Source of the DNA: Gallionella sp.
Lineage (GTDB): Bacteria > Pseudomonadota > Gammaproteobacteria > Burkholderiales > Gallionellaceae
Assembly (NCBI GenBank): GCA_028710525.1
Contig: JAQTTY010000011.1
Location: 61,020-125,019 of the forward strand
Direction: 5' to 3'
Length of the DNA stretch: 64,000 nucleotides
In this document: positions 19,537 through 29,360 of the stretch, piece after piece
How positions within the stretch are numbered: position 1 is the stretch's first letter
Layout: each line of letters starts with the position of its first letter
Program-made: the position numbers and the translations under genes
The notes under the pieces: generated by a model
What the model was told of the DNA's origin: nothing
Database searches by the model: none
What the model saw: the letters and a program-made list of their open reading frames with translations, nothing else

Positions 19537-20028
19537 TTAGAAGTTGACCATGCCCGCCGCATAGAGCAAGGAAGTGTCAGTGTCATAACCGCCGCGCAAG
19601 GTGAATTTCTGATCGATCTTATAATCCAACCCCGCACCCAGATTGATGCCAAAGGACGAGTACGTACCATTCCATACTCCCGCCCCATTAGGATTGGTAT
19701 AAGTCCAGCTCACCCAATTCAATCCTGCTTTACCGAACACTGACAACTTCGGGTCAATAGGATAGTTATAGATACCGCTTACCCCGAAAGAGTTGATATT
19801 CTGATGAGTGCCGAAATAAGTCGTGCTACCCAAGTTCATAAATTCACCTTCGATGGACAAATGCTTGTCGATGGAATTCAGGTGATAACCAACGAAGCCG
19901 CCAATAGCTGTAGTAGAAGCCAAACCGTATCCGGAGCTACCCAACTTAAGTCCTGCATACATATCTTGTGCATACACAGGTGCTGCATACATAGCTAACA
20001 GCGAGGCAAGTGCGAGATACTTTTTCAT
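19537..20028 (-). CDS. Small outer-membrane beta-barrel protein (4 of 4)
   Basis: 163 residues with signal peptide MKKYLALASLLAMYAAPVYA. The mature part begins QDMYAGLKLGSSGYGLA, followed by alternating strands and SSFGINLGAGLDYKIDQKFTLRGGYD, which is close to the OmpA-type N-terminal barrel pattern. It ends AAGMVNF with a terminal Phe. It has no OmpA peptidoglycan-binding domain. Function unknown. Confidence 0.8.
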   Translation of the reverse strand: MKKYLALASLLAMYAAPVYAQDMYAGLKLGSSGYGLASTTAIGGFVGYHLNSIDKHLSIEGEFMNLGSTTYFGTHQNINSFGVSGIYNYPIDPKLSVFGKAGLNWVSWTYTNPNGAGVWNGTYSSFGINLGAGLDYKIDQKFTLRGGYDTDTSLLYAAGMVNF

Positions 20029-20228
20029 CTTTTATCCTTTCAATCGTGACATGCGGGGAAAACCTGAGACTACTAACTGCCAGATGCATTCTAGACTTTA
20101 AATTTTATACGTGTATGACACTATCATTGAGAATAGTGAAACCTCTCTAGCCACAGAATCATGACGGCCTGATCGAAATTCCCTATAGCCACCTTGAAAA
20201 TTCATCGCTTACCTCAATTTCGGCGTAC

Positions 20229-21569
20229 TCAACTCACGGCTTGTACCAGACTCAAGGTTGCCCCAAGCAAATGATTGATCTCCTCCTCGGAGATAACATA
20301 GGGCGGCATAAAGTAGATGGTCTTGCCTATGGGTCGCAGCAATAGCTCGTGCTGCAGGGCAAGTTGATAGCATCGCTGTGCAAAATCGGCATGCGGACTA
20401 TCGACCTCAAAAGCCCAAATCATGCCGGTGTTGCGCCAGTTCCTTACGGCTGGATGTGAACGTAACTGCGCAGCCGCAGCATTCAGATATTTTGCCTTGC
20501 GAGCATTCTCCGCAATCACATCATTGCGCTCGAAGATATCTAAAGTCGCGAGTGCTGCGCGGCAAGCTAAGGGATTGCCAGTGTAAGAATGTGAATGCAA
20601 GAATGCCCGCGCCGTCTCATCGGCATAAAAGGCTTGATAAATCTCATCGGTGGTCATCACCACCGACAAAGGTAGATACCCGCCAGTGATGCCCTTGGAC
20701 AGACACAAGAAATCAGGCGTGATGTCTGCCTGCTCACACGCAAACAGCGTGCCGGTACGCCCCATGCCCACGGCGATCTCATCGGCAATCAGATGCACAC
20801 CGAACTCGTCGCATATTTCACGTGCTCGCTTCAAATAGATCGGGGGATACATCGCCATACCTGCCGCCCCCTGTACCAAAGGTTCGAGGATAAACGCGGC
20901 CACTTGACCATGGTGCCGTCGCAGATGCTCGGCCAACTCACCAGCACAACGCATCGCATATTGATTAGCAGTCTCCCCTACTTGGGCTAGACGACTATCG
21001 GGGCTGCGCACCGTGGCCTGCTGGCGTATCAGCGGTCCGTAAGCATCGCGAAATAGGGCGACATCGGTGACGGACAGCGCACCCAGGGTTTCACCGTGGT
21101 AGCTGTTTTGCAGACTAATGAAGCAGGTCTTTCCCGGATGGCCACTGTTACGCCAATAGTGCGCGCTCATCTTTAGCGCAATCTCTATCGCTGCCGCGCC
21201 ATCTGAGCCATAGCTGCAATGCCCCAAACCTTTGGGAGCCAAAGTGCGCAAACGTTCTGATAGCTCCACCACCGGCGCATGTGTGAAACCCGCCAGCATC
21301 ACATGTTCCAGCGTTTCGAGCTGGTCGCGCAGTGCAGCATTGATCTCTGGGTTGCAGTGCCCGAACAGATTCACCCACCAAGAGCTGACCGCATCTAGAT
21401 AGCGTTTCCCTTCATAGTCATATAGCCACACTCCTTTGCCATGCGAGATTGGCAGCAAGGGGAAGTGCTCATAATGCTTCATCTGCGAACAGGGATGCCA
21501 AACGGCGGAAAGACTGCGTGCAAGCAAATCGGAATTATTTGATGGGAATGATTTCATGGGATTAATCAT
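20229..21569 (-). CDS. bioA: Adenosylmethionine-8-amino-7-oxononanoate aminotransferase
   Basis: A 446-residue PLP enzyme of biotin synthesis that uses SAM as amino donor to make 7,8-diaminopelargonate. Recognisable are WHPCSQMKHYE near the N-terminus, SSWWVNLFGHCNPEIN, YHGETLGALSVTD, LIADEIAVGMGRTG and the PLP-lysine block LSKGITGGYLPLS. The N-terminal start could be residue 1 or the second ATG (residue 5). It stands alone here; no other bio genes are in view. Confidence 0.95.
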   Translation of the reverse strand: MINPMKSFPSNNSDLLARSLSAVWHPCSQMKHYEHFPLLPISHGKGVWLYDYEGKRYLDAVSSWWVNLFGHCNPEINAALRDQLETLEHVMLAGFTHAPVVELSERLRTLAPKGLGHCSYGSDGAAAIEIALKMSAHYWRNSGHPGKTCFISLQNSYHGETLGALSVTDVALFRDAYGPLIRQQATVRSPDSRLAQVGETANQYAMRCAGELAEHLRRHHGQVAAFILEPLVQGAAGMAMYPPIYLKRAREICDEFGVHLIADEIAVGMGRTGTLFACEQADITPDFLCLSKGITGGYLPLSVVMTTDEIYQAFYADETARAFLHSHSYTGNPLACRAALATLDIFERNDVIAENARKAKYLNAAAAQLRSHPAVRNWRNTGMIWAFEVDSPHADFAQRCYQLALQHELLLRPIGKTIYFMPPYVISEEEINHLLGATLSLVQAVS

Positions 21570-21744
21570 ATCGTCTTTTCTCTGCCTGCCAAGATTGATA
21601 TCCCTAGCAAACTGTCAAGCCACTGTAATTTATGCACATACCTGAGCTAGCCCAACAAAATATCTAGGCATACACTTTCAGTATTACGCCATCTGTGGCA
21701 TCCTCCTCTCCTTAATTTTTGCAGTCCGTCGAGAAAGAACCTCC

Positions 21745-22995
21745 ATGAAAAGTGTCGATGATTTCCGCCTGAGTTTTGGCAAGCAACAAGTAGTTCCTAT
21801 CATGATAGGCGGCATGGGTGTGGACATTTCCACAGCAGAGCTGGCACTGGAAGCCGCACGCCTTGGTGGAGTTGGCCATATCTCGGACGCGATGCTGCCT
21901 ACTGTGACCGACCGTCGCTACAAGACCAAGTTCGTCAGCGAAAAGCAGAAACAGTACAAACTGAATATCGAAATCGCTGACAAGTCCATCGTGCAGTTCG
22001 ACCTTGAACAGGTTGCCGAATCGACCCGATTGCATGTCAGCAAGACCATGGAAGCCAAGCGTGGCGAAGGCATGATCTTCGTCAACTGCATGGAAAAACT
22101 CACCATGAACTTGCCGCGCGAAACTTTGCGTGTGCGTTTGAATGGCGCCCTAGATGCGGGGATAGACGGCATCACCCTGAGTGCAGGCTTGCATCTGGGC
22201 TCCTTCGAACTGATGAAGGACAACCGCCGCTTCCGTGATGCCAAACTGGGCATCATCGTTTCATCAGTACGCGCATTGCAATTGTTCATGCGTAAGACGG
22301 CCAAGCTTGATCGCCTCCCTGACTTCATCGTGGTTGAAGGTCCATTAGCCGGTGGTCACTTGGGTTTCGGCCTAGATTGGGCCGAGTACGACCTGATGAC
22401 CATCACCAAGGAAGTGCTCGCACATCTGCAATCTGAACATCTGAATATTCCTGTTATCGCTGCGGGCGGTATCTTCACAGGCTCCGACGCAGTGAGTTTC
22501 ATGGAAGCGGGCTGCGGTGGCGTACAAGTCGCGACACGCTTTACTGTCGCCAAGGAATGCGGCATCCCCGAAAAGGTTCGCCAAGAGTACTTCAAAGCCA
22601 CTGAAGAGCAGATGGAAGTGAACACGACCTCTCCTACCGGCTACCCGATGCGCATGATCAGCACCAGCCCTTCTATAGGCGCTGGCATACGACCCAACTG
22701 TGAAGCCTATGGTTATCTGCTGGATGCGACTGGCAACTGCCAATACATAGAAGCGTATAACGCAGAAGTGGCACGCAATCCGGATGTGAAGAAGATATCG
22801 GTCATGGAAAAGACCTGCTTATGCACCCATATGCGCAACTACGATTGCTGGACCTGCGGCCATTACACTTATCGCCTCAAGGACACCACCCATAAACGTG
22901 CGGATGGTACTTATCAAAGCCTCAGTGCCGAACACATCTTCAAGGACTATCAGTTCAGCATCGACGACAAAATCGCTTTACCAGAAAAAGAATAA
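21745..22995 (+). CDS. Nitronate monooxygenase-family flavoprotein with a cysteine-rich C-terminus
   Basis: A 416-residue TIM-barrel FMN protein of the nitronate monooxygenase/2-nitropropane dioxygenase family (also related to FabK). The N-terminal PIMIGGMGVDISTAELA, the central VEGPLAGGHLGFG and IPVIAAGGIFTGSDAVSFMEAGCGGVQVATRF are the family's FMN-binding blocks. After the barrel, residues 358-371 carry four cysteines (C358, C360, C368, C371 in TCLCTHMRNYDCWTCG), which could bind zinc or an Fe-S cluster. Its substrate cannot be told from sequence. Confidence 0.85.
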   Translation: MKSVDDFRLSFGKQQVVPIMIGGMGVDISTAELALEAARLGGVGHISDAMLPTVTDRRYKTKFVSEKQKQYKLNIEIADKSIVQFDLEQVAESTRLHVSKTMEAKRGEGMIFVNCMEKLTMNLPRETLRVRLNGALDAGIDGITLSAGLHLGSFELMKDNRRFRDAKLGIIVSSVRALQLFMRKTAKLDRLPDFIVVEGPLAGGHLGFGLDWAEYDLMTITKEVLAHLQSEHLNIPVIAAGGIFTGSDAVSFMEAGCGGVQVATRFTVAKECGIPEKVRQEYFKATEEQMEVNTTSPTGYPMRMISTSPSIGAGIRPNCEAYGYLLDATGNCQYIEAYNAEVARNPDVKKISVMEKTCLCTHMRNYDCWTCGHYTYRLKDTTHKRADGTYQSLSAEHIFKDYQFSIDDKIALPEKE

Positions 22996-23015
22996 ATCCG
23001 TATTCCAGCCCCGCC

Positions 23016-23050
23016 AAATAGCTCTGCAGCATAGGCTCAGAGCTATTTTT
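23016..23050 (+). terminator. Terminator after the nitronate monooxygenase-like gene
   Basis: AAATAGCTCTG (23016-23026) pairs with CAGAGCTATTT (23038-23048) across an 11-base loop and ends in a T-run. It lies 20 bases after the stop and just before the groESL promoter. Confidence 0.75.
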
Positions 23051-23060
23051 CATTTCACCC

Positions 23061-23088
23061 CTTGAAATCCAGCAGAACATCCCAATTT
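23061..23088 (+). promoter_or_regulatory. Sigma-32 heat-shock promoter of groESL
   Basis: CTTGAAA at 23061-23067, a 13-base spacer, then CCCAATTT at 23081-23088. This fits the RpoH consensus (CTTGAAA, 11-16 bases, CCCCATnT) with one or two mismatches, about 72 bases before the groES ATG. The -10 end overlaps the CIRCE operator. Confidence 0.75.
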
Positions 23089-23113
23089 GGCACTCACGGG
23101 TCGAGAGTGCTAA
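23087..23113. promoter_or_regulatory. CIRCE operator (HrcA binding site)
   Basis: TTGGCACTC - 9 bases - GAGTGCTAA, one mismatch from the canonical TTAGCACTC-N9-GAGTGCTAA. HrcA bound here would block the overlapping promoter. HrcA itself is not in the window. Confidence 0.93.
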
Positions 23114-23159
23114 ACTCCGCGTCCAATTTTTAACCCCTCAAACTATTAGGAGCCTCAGT

Positions 23160-23450
23160 ATGAAAGTTCGTCCTTTAAGTGATCGCGTGATCGTTAAACG
23201 CATGGAAGAAGAACGCAAGACCGCATCCGGTATCTTTATTCCTGATGCTGCTACTGAAAAGCCTGACCAAGGCAAAATCGTTGCGGTTGGCAACGGCAAG
23301 ATGGGTGATGACGGCAAGTTGCAAGCCATGAATGTCAAAGTCGGCGACACAGTTTTGTTCGGCAAATATGCTGGTCAGACCTTCAAGATGGACGGCGAAG
23401 AATATATGACTATGCGCGAAGATGACATCATCGGCATCGTTGAAGCTTAA
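23160..23450 (+). CDS. groES: Co-chaperonin GroES
   Basis: A 96-residue heptameric lid of the GroEL chamber. [18 protein letters not shown], the mobile loop [27 protein letters not shown] and the C-terminal [15 protein letters not shown] are all typical. An AGGAGCCTCAGT site precedes the ATG. It is expressed with groEL under sigma-32 and CIRCE control; a repeat-like element separates the two genes. Confidence 0.98.
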   Translation: MKVRPLSDRVIVKRMEEERKTASGIFIPDAATEKPDQGKIVAVGNGKMGDDGKLQAMNVKVGDTVLFGKYAGQTFKMDGEEYMTMREDDIIGIVEA

Positions 23451-23572
23451 TCCAACTCCAAATCGTTGGTGATACGTCGTAGGCATCATCGCTCGCTCCT
23501 AGCCGTGCTGTACGCACGGTCTTCGTCGCTAGCTCGCTGCCACCTAGTCTCACCTTAGCTTTGAACTTGGAT
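23450..23572. repeat. Palindrome-bounded element between groES and groEL
   Basis: ATCCAACTCCAAA (23450-23462, starting on the last base of the groES stop codon) is an 11/13 inverted match to TTTGAACTTGGAT (23560-23572). Inside lies a perfect hairpin, CCGTGC-TGTAC-GCACGG at 23503-23519, flanked by GCTCGCTCCT and TCGTCGCTAGC. Spacing is unusually long for a groES-groEL gap. Compare the element at 28106-28248. Confidence 0.5.
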
Positions 23573-23574
23573 AA

Positions 23575-25239
<1,665 letters not shown>

Positions 25240-25264
25240 TCAGCCATTACTGCTGTTAGTTAAA

Positions 25265-25297
25265 AGGGAGACCCCGCTTCGGCGGGGTCTCCTTTTT
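25265..25297 (+). terminator. Intrinsic terminator after groEL
   Basis: GGGAGACCCCGC - TTCG - GCGGGGTCTCC followed by TTTTTT; a long GC stem with a stable tetraloop. Confidence 0.95.
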
Positions 25298-25421
25298 TGT
25301 ATTCATTAATATGATTTCAAGCCGTTAGCGCCCAATGAACTAAATAATAGTCGCGCAGAATAGTCGGGAAAGGGGCGCTTATCATCCTCCCGAAATTAAT
25401 GTTAATTTTGCGTTATTTTTG

Positions 25422-25451
25422 TTGCAAAAATTCGTAAGGCTTAATTACAAT
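25422..25451 (+). promoter_or_regulatory. Candidate sigma-70 promoter of the cytochrome c gene
   Basis: TTGCAA (25422-25427), an 18-base spacer and TACAAT (25446-25451), 53 bases before the ATG, in an AT-rich stretch following the groEL terminator. Confidence 0.45.
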
Positions 25452-25503
25452 CCCCGCCGAGGGCAGTTTGCCTTCTTTCATTTTAATCATTGGTGGGGAA
25501 AGC

Positions 25504-25824
25504 ATGAAATCTATTATCGTAAGTTTGATGGTTGCAGCAGGTCTGATGGTTGCAGGTAGCGCTATGGCAACTGAAATGCCAGCCGTAGCGAAAAAGAACA
25601 ATTGCACCGCTTGCCATGCAATCGACAAAAAAGTTGTAGGCCCGTCTTGGAAAGCCATTGCCGAAAAATACAAAGGCGATGCTACTGCTGAAGCCAAGCT
25701 GATCACTAAAGTATCCAAGGGCGGTTCTGGTGTTTGGGGTTCTATGCCTATGCCAGCAAATGATCCAGCTGGCACCAAACAAGCTGATATGAAGGAACTG
25801 GTCAAATTCATCTTGGCACTTTAA
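25504..25824 (+). CDS. Small periplasmic monohaem cytochrome c (c551/c552 type)
   Basis: 106 residues from MKSIIVSLMVAAG, chosen over the upstream frame because it begins the signal peptide (cleaved after SAMA) and GGTGGGGA precedes it. The single haem site is NCTACH, and GSMPMPAN supplies the axial Met. VGPSWKAIAEKY is the typical class I cytochrome c551 helix. It is a likely soluble electron carrier and could feed the cbb3 oxidase. It is a single-gene unit with its own terminator. Confidence 0.93.
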   Translation: MKSIIVSLMVAAGLMVAGSAMATEMPAVAKKNNCTACHAIDKKVVGPSWKAIAEKYKGDATAEAKLITKVSKGGSGVWGSMPMPANDPAGTKQADMKELVKFILAL

Positions 25825-25850
25825 ATCGCCATCTGAAGTTGCAGTCTTGA

Positions 25851-25875
25851 AAGCCGACGCAAGTCGGCTTTTTTA
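25851..25875 (+). terminator. Intrinsic terminator after the cytochrome c gene
   Basis: AGCCGAC - GCAA - GTCGGCT followed by a T-run, 27 bases after the stop codon. Confidence 0.9.
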
Positions 25876-25954
25876 TTGCCAATAAATTGACAAGCTGTGC
25901 GGCCCATCCGCATAATCGGCGCACGTTGCTATTGCGTTTCTATAAGGATCAGTC

Positions 25955-27121
25955 ATGTCCCTCCGCACTACTCCAGCCCTGTTGTTCATTTCCGCCATCG
26001 TTGCATTGACCGGTTGCAACAAGTCCGGCAACGACACCGCCAAAGCGACAGGTGACATGATCGTGCGCATCGGAGCAGCTGCGCCACTCACTGGCAGCCA
26101 AGCGCATATAGGCAAGGATAATGAAAGCGGCACACGCATGGCAATCGATGATGCCAACGCAAAAGGCATCGTCATAGGTGGGCGCAAGATACATTTCGAA
26201 CTCATCAGCGAGGACGATCAAGCCGACCCCAAGACCGCCACCATTGTGGCGCAAAAGTTGGTAGACGATAACGTCAAAGGGGTGATCGGCCATCTCAATT
26301 CTGGCACCACCATCCCCACCGCCAAGATATACAGCGACAATGGCATCGTACAGATATCTCCTTCAGCCACGGCCGTTAGCTACACTGCGCAAGGATACAA
26401 GACCGCGTTCCGCGTAATGGCTAACGACGCACAACAAGGCCATGTCTTGGGTGAGTACGCAGCTAAAAACCTAGGCGCAAAAAAGATCGCCGTGATCGAC
26501 GACCGCACCGCATATGGGCAAGGTCTGGCGGATGAATTCATCAAAGCCGCTGAAGCGGCGGGTGCACAGATCGTGGCGCATGAATACACCAACGATAAAG
26601 CGGTGGACTTCACTGCCGTGCTGACCGCAGTGAAGGGTAAACAACCCGACCTGTTGTTCTACGGTGGTATGGACCCACAAGCTGGTCCGATGTCCAAACA
26701 GATCAAGTCTCTAGCACTCCATGTCAAATTCATGATGGGCGACGGCGGCTATACACCCGAATACATCAAGCTGGCGGGCGATGCTGCAGAAGGCAGTTAC
26801 GCCACACTACCCGGCGTGCCACTGAGCAAGATGCCCGGGGGCAAAGAGTTCGAGACGCGCTTCGTCGCAAAATATCAACCCATCCAACTGTACGCGCCGT
26901 ATTGCTATGACGCAGTGAACGTAATGATCGCCGCGATGCAAAAAGCGGACTCTGTCGAACCTGCAAAATACTTACCTGAACTGGCAAAGATCAGTGTGGA
27001 TGGCGTGACGGCCAAAATACAGTTTGATGCCAAGGGCGATCTCCAAGGCGGCGCGATTACCATGTATCAAGTGCAACAAGGCAAATGGCAGGCACTGGAA
27101 ACCCTGGGCGCGTCACATTGA
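25955..27121 (+). CDS. livK: Branched-chain amino acid ABC transporter substrate-binding lipoprotein
   Basis: 388 residues of the periplasmic-binding-protein family type 1 (Leu/Ile/Val-binding). The N-terminus ends in a lipobox, VALTGC (Cys21), so it should be anchored as a lipoprotein rather than free in the periplasm. IGAAAPLTGSQAHIGKDNESGTRMA and GVIGHLNSGTTIPTAKIYSDNG are the typical ligand-fold blocks. It heads the liv operon and is separated from livH by a terminator-like hairpin. The actual ligand (amino acid, amide or urea) cannot be settled from sequence. Confidence 0.92.
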   Translation: MSLRTTPALLFISAIVALTGCNKSGNDTAKATGDMIVRIGAAAPLTGSQAHIGKDNESGTRMAIDDANAKGIVIGGRKIHFELISEDDQADPKTATIVAQKLVDDNVKGVIGHLNSGTTIPTAKIYSDNGIVQISPSATAVSYTAQGYKTAFRVMANDAQQGHVLGEYAAKNLGAKKIAVIDDRTAYGQGLADEFIKAAEAAGAQIVAHEYTNDKAVDFTAVLTAVKGKQPDLLFYGGMDPQAGPMSKQIKSLALHVKFMMGDGGYTPEYIKLAGDAAEGSYATLPGVPLSKMPGGKEFETRFVAKYQPIQLYAPYCYDAVNVMIAAMQKADSVEPAKYLPELAKISVDGVTAKIQFDAKGDLQGGAITMYQVQQGKWQALETLGASH

Positions 27122-27144
27122 TACGATGATGCTGTAATATCACG

Positions 27145-27170
27145 AACGACACGGCATCCGTGTCGTTTTT
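27145..27170 (+). terminator. Terminator/attenuator between livK and livH
   Basis: AACGACACGG - CAT - CCGTGTCGTT followed by TTTATTTT, in the 61-base gap. All downstream liv genes lack another obvious start region, so read-through is expected; the hairpin probably keeps binding protein in excess over permease. Confidence 0.82.
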
Positions 27171-27182
27171 ATTTTCCTATCC

Positions 27183-28106
27183 ATGAATATTTTTCTGCAA
27201 CAGATCGTCAACGGCTTGGTACAAGGCAGCGTCTATGCTTTGGTCGCGCTAGGCTACACCATGGTGTACGGCATACTCGGCCTAATCAACTTCGCTCATG
27301 GCGAAGTGGTGATGGTGGGCGCGATGTTGAGTCTTACTGCACTCGGAGTATTGCTGGGCTGGGATGTCTCGCCTTTGCTGGCTTTGCCTATCAGTGTAGT
27401 CATCGCAATGATAGGTTGTATGGCACTGGGTTACAGCATAGAGCGCGTCGCCTATCGTCCTTTGCGTCACGCACCGCGTCTGGCACCGCTCATCACCGCC
27501 ATCGGCATCTCCATCCTGCTGCAGAATCTGGCCATGATGATATGGGGGCGCGGATATCATCCCTTCCCCATCTTGTTCGAAAATAGTTTGCACACCTTCG
27601 CAGGTGCGATCATCAACGACATACAGATCGCCATCATCCTGTTGGCACTTATCATCATGACTGGGCTGATGTGGGTTGTGAATCACACGCGCTTGGGGCG
27701 CTCCATGCGCGCGGTCGCAGAGAACCAGCACGCTGCACAACTGATGGGGGTAGACATCAATCGTGTCATCTCCATCACCTTCATGTTGGGCTCGGCACTC
27801 GCTGCCATCGCAGGCCTGATGGTCAGCGCCAACTATGGCTTGGCGCACTACTACATGGGCTTCTTGCTCGGCCTGAAAGCCTTTACTGCTGCCGTATTGG
27901 GCGGCATAGGCAATCTGCGTGGAGCAATGCTGGGCGGACTCCTGCTCGGCCTGATCGAGAGCTTAGGCGCGGGCTATATCGGCGACCTTACCGGCGGATT
28001 CTTGGGCAGCAACTATCAAGACGTGTTTGCGTTCTTTGTATTGATTGCAGTACTGGTATTCAGACCATCCGGCCTATTGGGAGAGCGCATTGCGGAACGC
28101 GCTTAA
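27183..28106 (+). CDS. livH: Branched-chain amino acid ABC transporter permease LivH
   Basis: 307 residues, about eight membrane helices. The N-terminal QQIVNGLVQGSVYALVALGYTMVYGILGLINFAHGEV is the LivH hallmark, and the middle GRSMRAVAENQHAAQLMGVD is the loop that contacts the ATPase. It pairs with LivM to form the inner-membrane channel. The stop codon is immediately followed by a palindrome-bounded element before livM. Confidence 0.95.
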   Translation: MNIFLQQIVNGLVQGSVYALVALGYTMVYGILGLINFAHGEVVMVGAMLSLTALGVLLGWDVSPLLALPISVVIAMIGCMALGYSIERVAYRPLRHAPRLAPLITAIGISILLQNLAMMIWGRGYHPFPILFENSLHTFAGAIINDIQIAIILLALIIMTGLMWVVNHTRLGRSMRAVAENQHAAQLMGVDINRVISITFMLGSALAAIAGLMVSANYGLAHYYMGFLLGLKAFTAAVLGGIGNLRGAMLGGLLLGLIESLGAGYIGDLTGGFLGSNYQDVFAFFVLIAVLVFRPSGLLGERIAERA

Positions 28107-28248
28107 AAATTCTCGCATAAGCTACTGCGCGCCCAAATCGCTGTGTCGCGTGCTCGCTCACTCCTCGCCTACCCATGCGGTATGTCTCGTCGTTCGCTGC
28201 GCGACTCCTTGCGCTTCGGGCTGCTCGCTACGCTTCTGCGAGAATTTT
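28106..28248. repeat. Palindrome-bounded element between livH and livM
   Basis: A perfect 12-bp inverted repeat, AAAATTCTCGCA (28106-28117) and TGCGAGAATTTT (28237-28248), bounds 143 bases. It begins on the last base of the livH stop codon and ends five bases before the livM ATG. The interior is rich in GCTCGCTC, CTCGTCG and CGCTGCGCG motifs and can fold into an imperfect long stem. It shares motifs and placement with the groES-groEL element. Confidence 0.6.
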
Positions 28249-28253
28249 ACACA

Positions 28254-29360
28254 ATGAATTTCTTCACTAAACACAACTCGCGATTACTGTTCTGGCTGAT
28301 GCTCGCGGCACTGGTACTGCTGCCCTTCGTCACCGATGCCTTACTGGGTCGCGGCTGGGTGCGTATCGTCGATTTTGCCATGCTCTACATCATGTTGGCA
28401 CTCGGGCTGAACATCGTGGTCGGTTACGCCGGCCTGCTAGACCTAGGCTATATCGCGTTCTTCGCGGTGGGCGCGTATTGCTACGCCCTGACCGGCTCAC
28501 CACATCTGGCGGCGGCATTCCCGACGGTATTTCCCGAGGGCATCCATCTGCCATTTTTCATCGTGCTCCCGCTAGCGGCTTTAGTGGCGGGAGGATTTGG
28601 TGTACTGCTGGGCGCGCCCACCCTGCGCCTGCGCGGTGATTATCTGGCCATCGTCACATTGGGTTTCGGCGAGATCATCCGCATCTTCATGAACAACCTT
28701 AACGCGCCGATCAATCTGACCAACGGCCCACAAGGCATCAGTCGCATCGACCCCATCACTATCGTGGGCGTATCTTTGAACAGCACGCAAAGCCTATTCG
28801 GCATCACACTTCCCTCTGTGCATCTGTACTTCTATCTATTCCTCACCTGCACTGCCGTGGTGGTATTCATATCACATCGATTGGAAAGGTCGCGCATCGG
28901 CCGCGCTTGGATGGCGATACGCGAGGACGAGGTTGCCGCCACAGCTATGGGTCTAAACACGCGCAATCTCAAGCTCTTGGCGTTCGCGATGGGGGCGATG
29001 TTCGGCGGCGTATCGGGTACCTTATTCGCGGGCTTTCAAGGTTTTGTCAGCCCAGAGAGTTTCAGTCTGATGGAATCCATCATGGTGTTATGCATGGTAG
29101 TGCTGGGCGGCATGGGCAATATCTCGGGCGTGATATTGGGCGGGATACTTTTGGCACTGTTGCCTGAGATACTGCGCCACAGCGTCGTACCCATCCAGCA
29201 AAGCCTGTTCGGCAAGACCTTGATCGATCCGGAAAGCCTACGCATGCTGCTGTTCGGCTTCGCACTGATTGCGGTGATGCTGTATAGACCTGCCGGACTC
29301 TGGCCGTCGCGCTTGCGCAAACGCGAACTGCAATCCGATGAAACTGCGGAGACGGTATGA
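28254..29360 (+). CDS. livM: Branched-chain amino acid ABC transporter permease LivM
   Basis: 368 residues from MNFFTKHNSRLLFWLML. The frame is open further upstream (to 28143), but those residues come from the repeat element and are Arg/Leu-rich nonsense, so I reject them. Family blocks are MLALGLNIVVGYAGLLDLGYIAFFAVGAY, LRLRGDYLAIVTLGFGEIIRI and the EAA-like loop SRIGRAWMAIREDEVAATAMG. The ribosome site before the ATG is weak. The stop overlaps livG in an ATGA. Confidence 0.95.
   Translation: MNFFTKHNSRLLFWLMLAALVLLPFVTDALLGRGWVRIVDFAMLYIMLALGLNIVVGYAGLLDLGYIAFFAVGAYCYALTGSPHLAAAFPTVFPEGIHLPFFIVLPLAALVAGGFGVLLGAPTLRLRGDYLAIVTLGFGEIIRIFMNNLNAPINLTNGPQGISRIDPITIVGVSLNSTQSLFGITLPSVHLYFYLFLTCTAVVVFISHRLERSRIGRAWMAIREDEVAATAMGLNTRNLKLLAFAMGAMFGGVSGTLFAGFQGFVSPESFSLMESIMVLCMVVLGGMGNISGVILGGILLALLPEILRHSVVPIQQSLFGKTLIDPESLRMLLFGFALIAVMLYRPAGLWPSRLRKRELQSDETAETV

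Noticed and set aside
27671..28120. 149-residue frame inside livH
   Set aside because: Same strand, shifted frame of the clearly conserved permease gene.
28143..28253. N-terminal extension of livM
   Set aside because: Encoded by the palindrome-bounded element; Arg-rich and unlike any LivM N-terminus, which starts at 28254.
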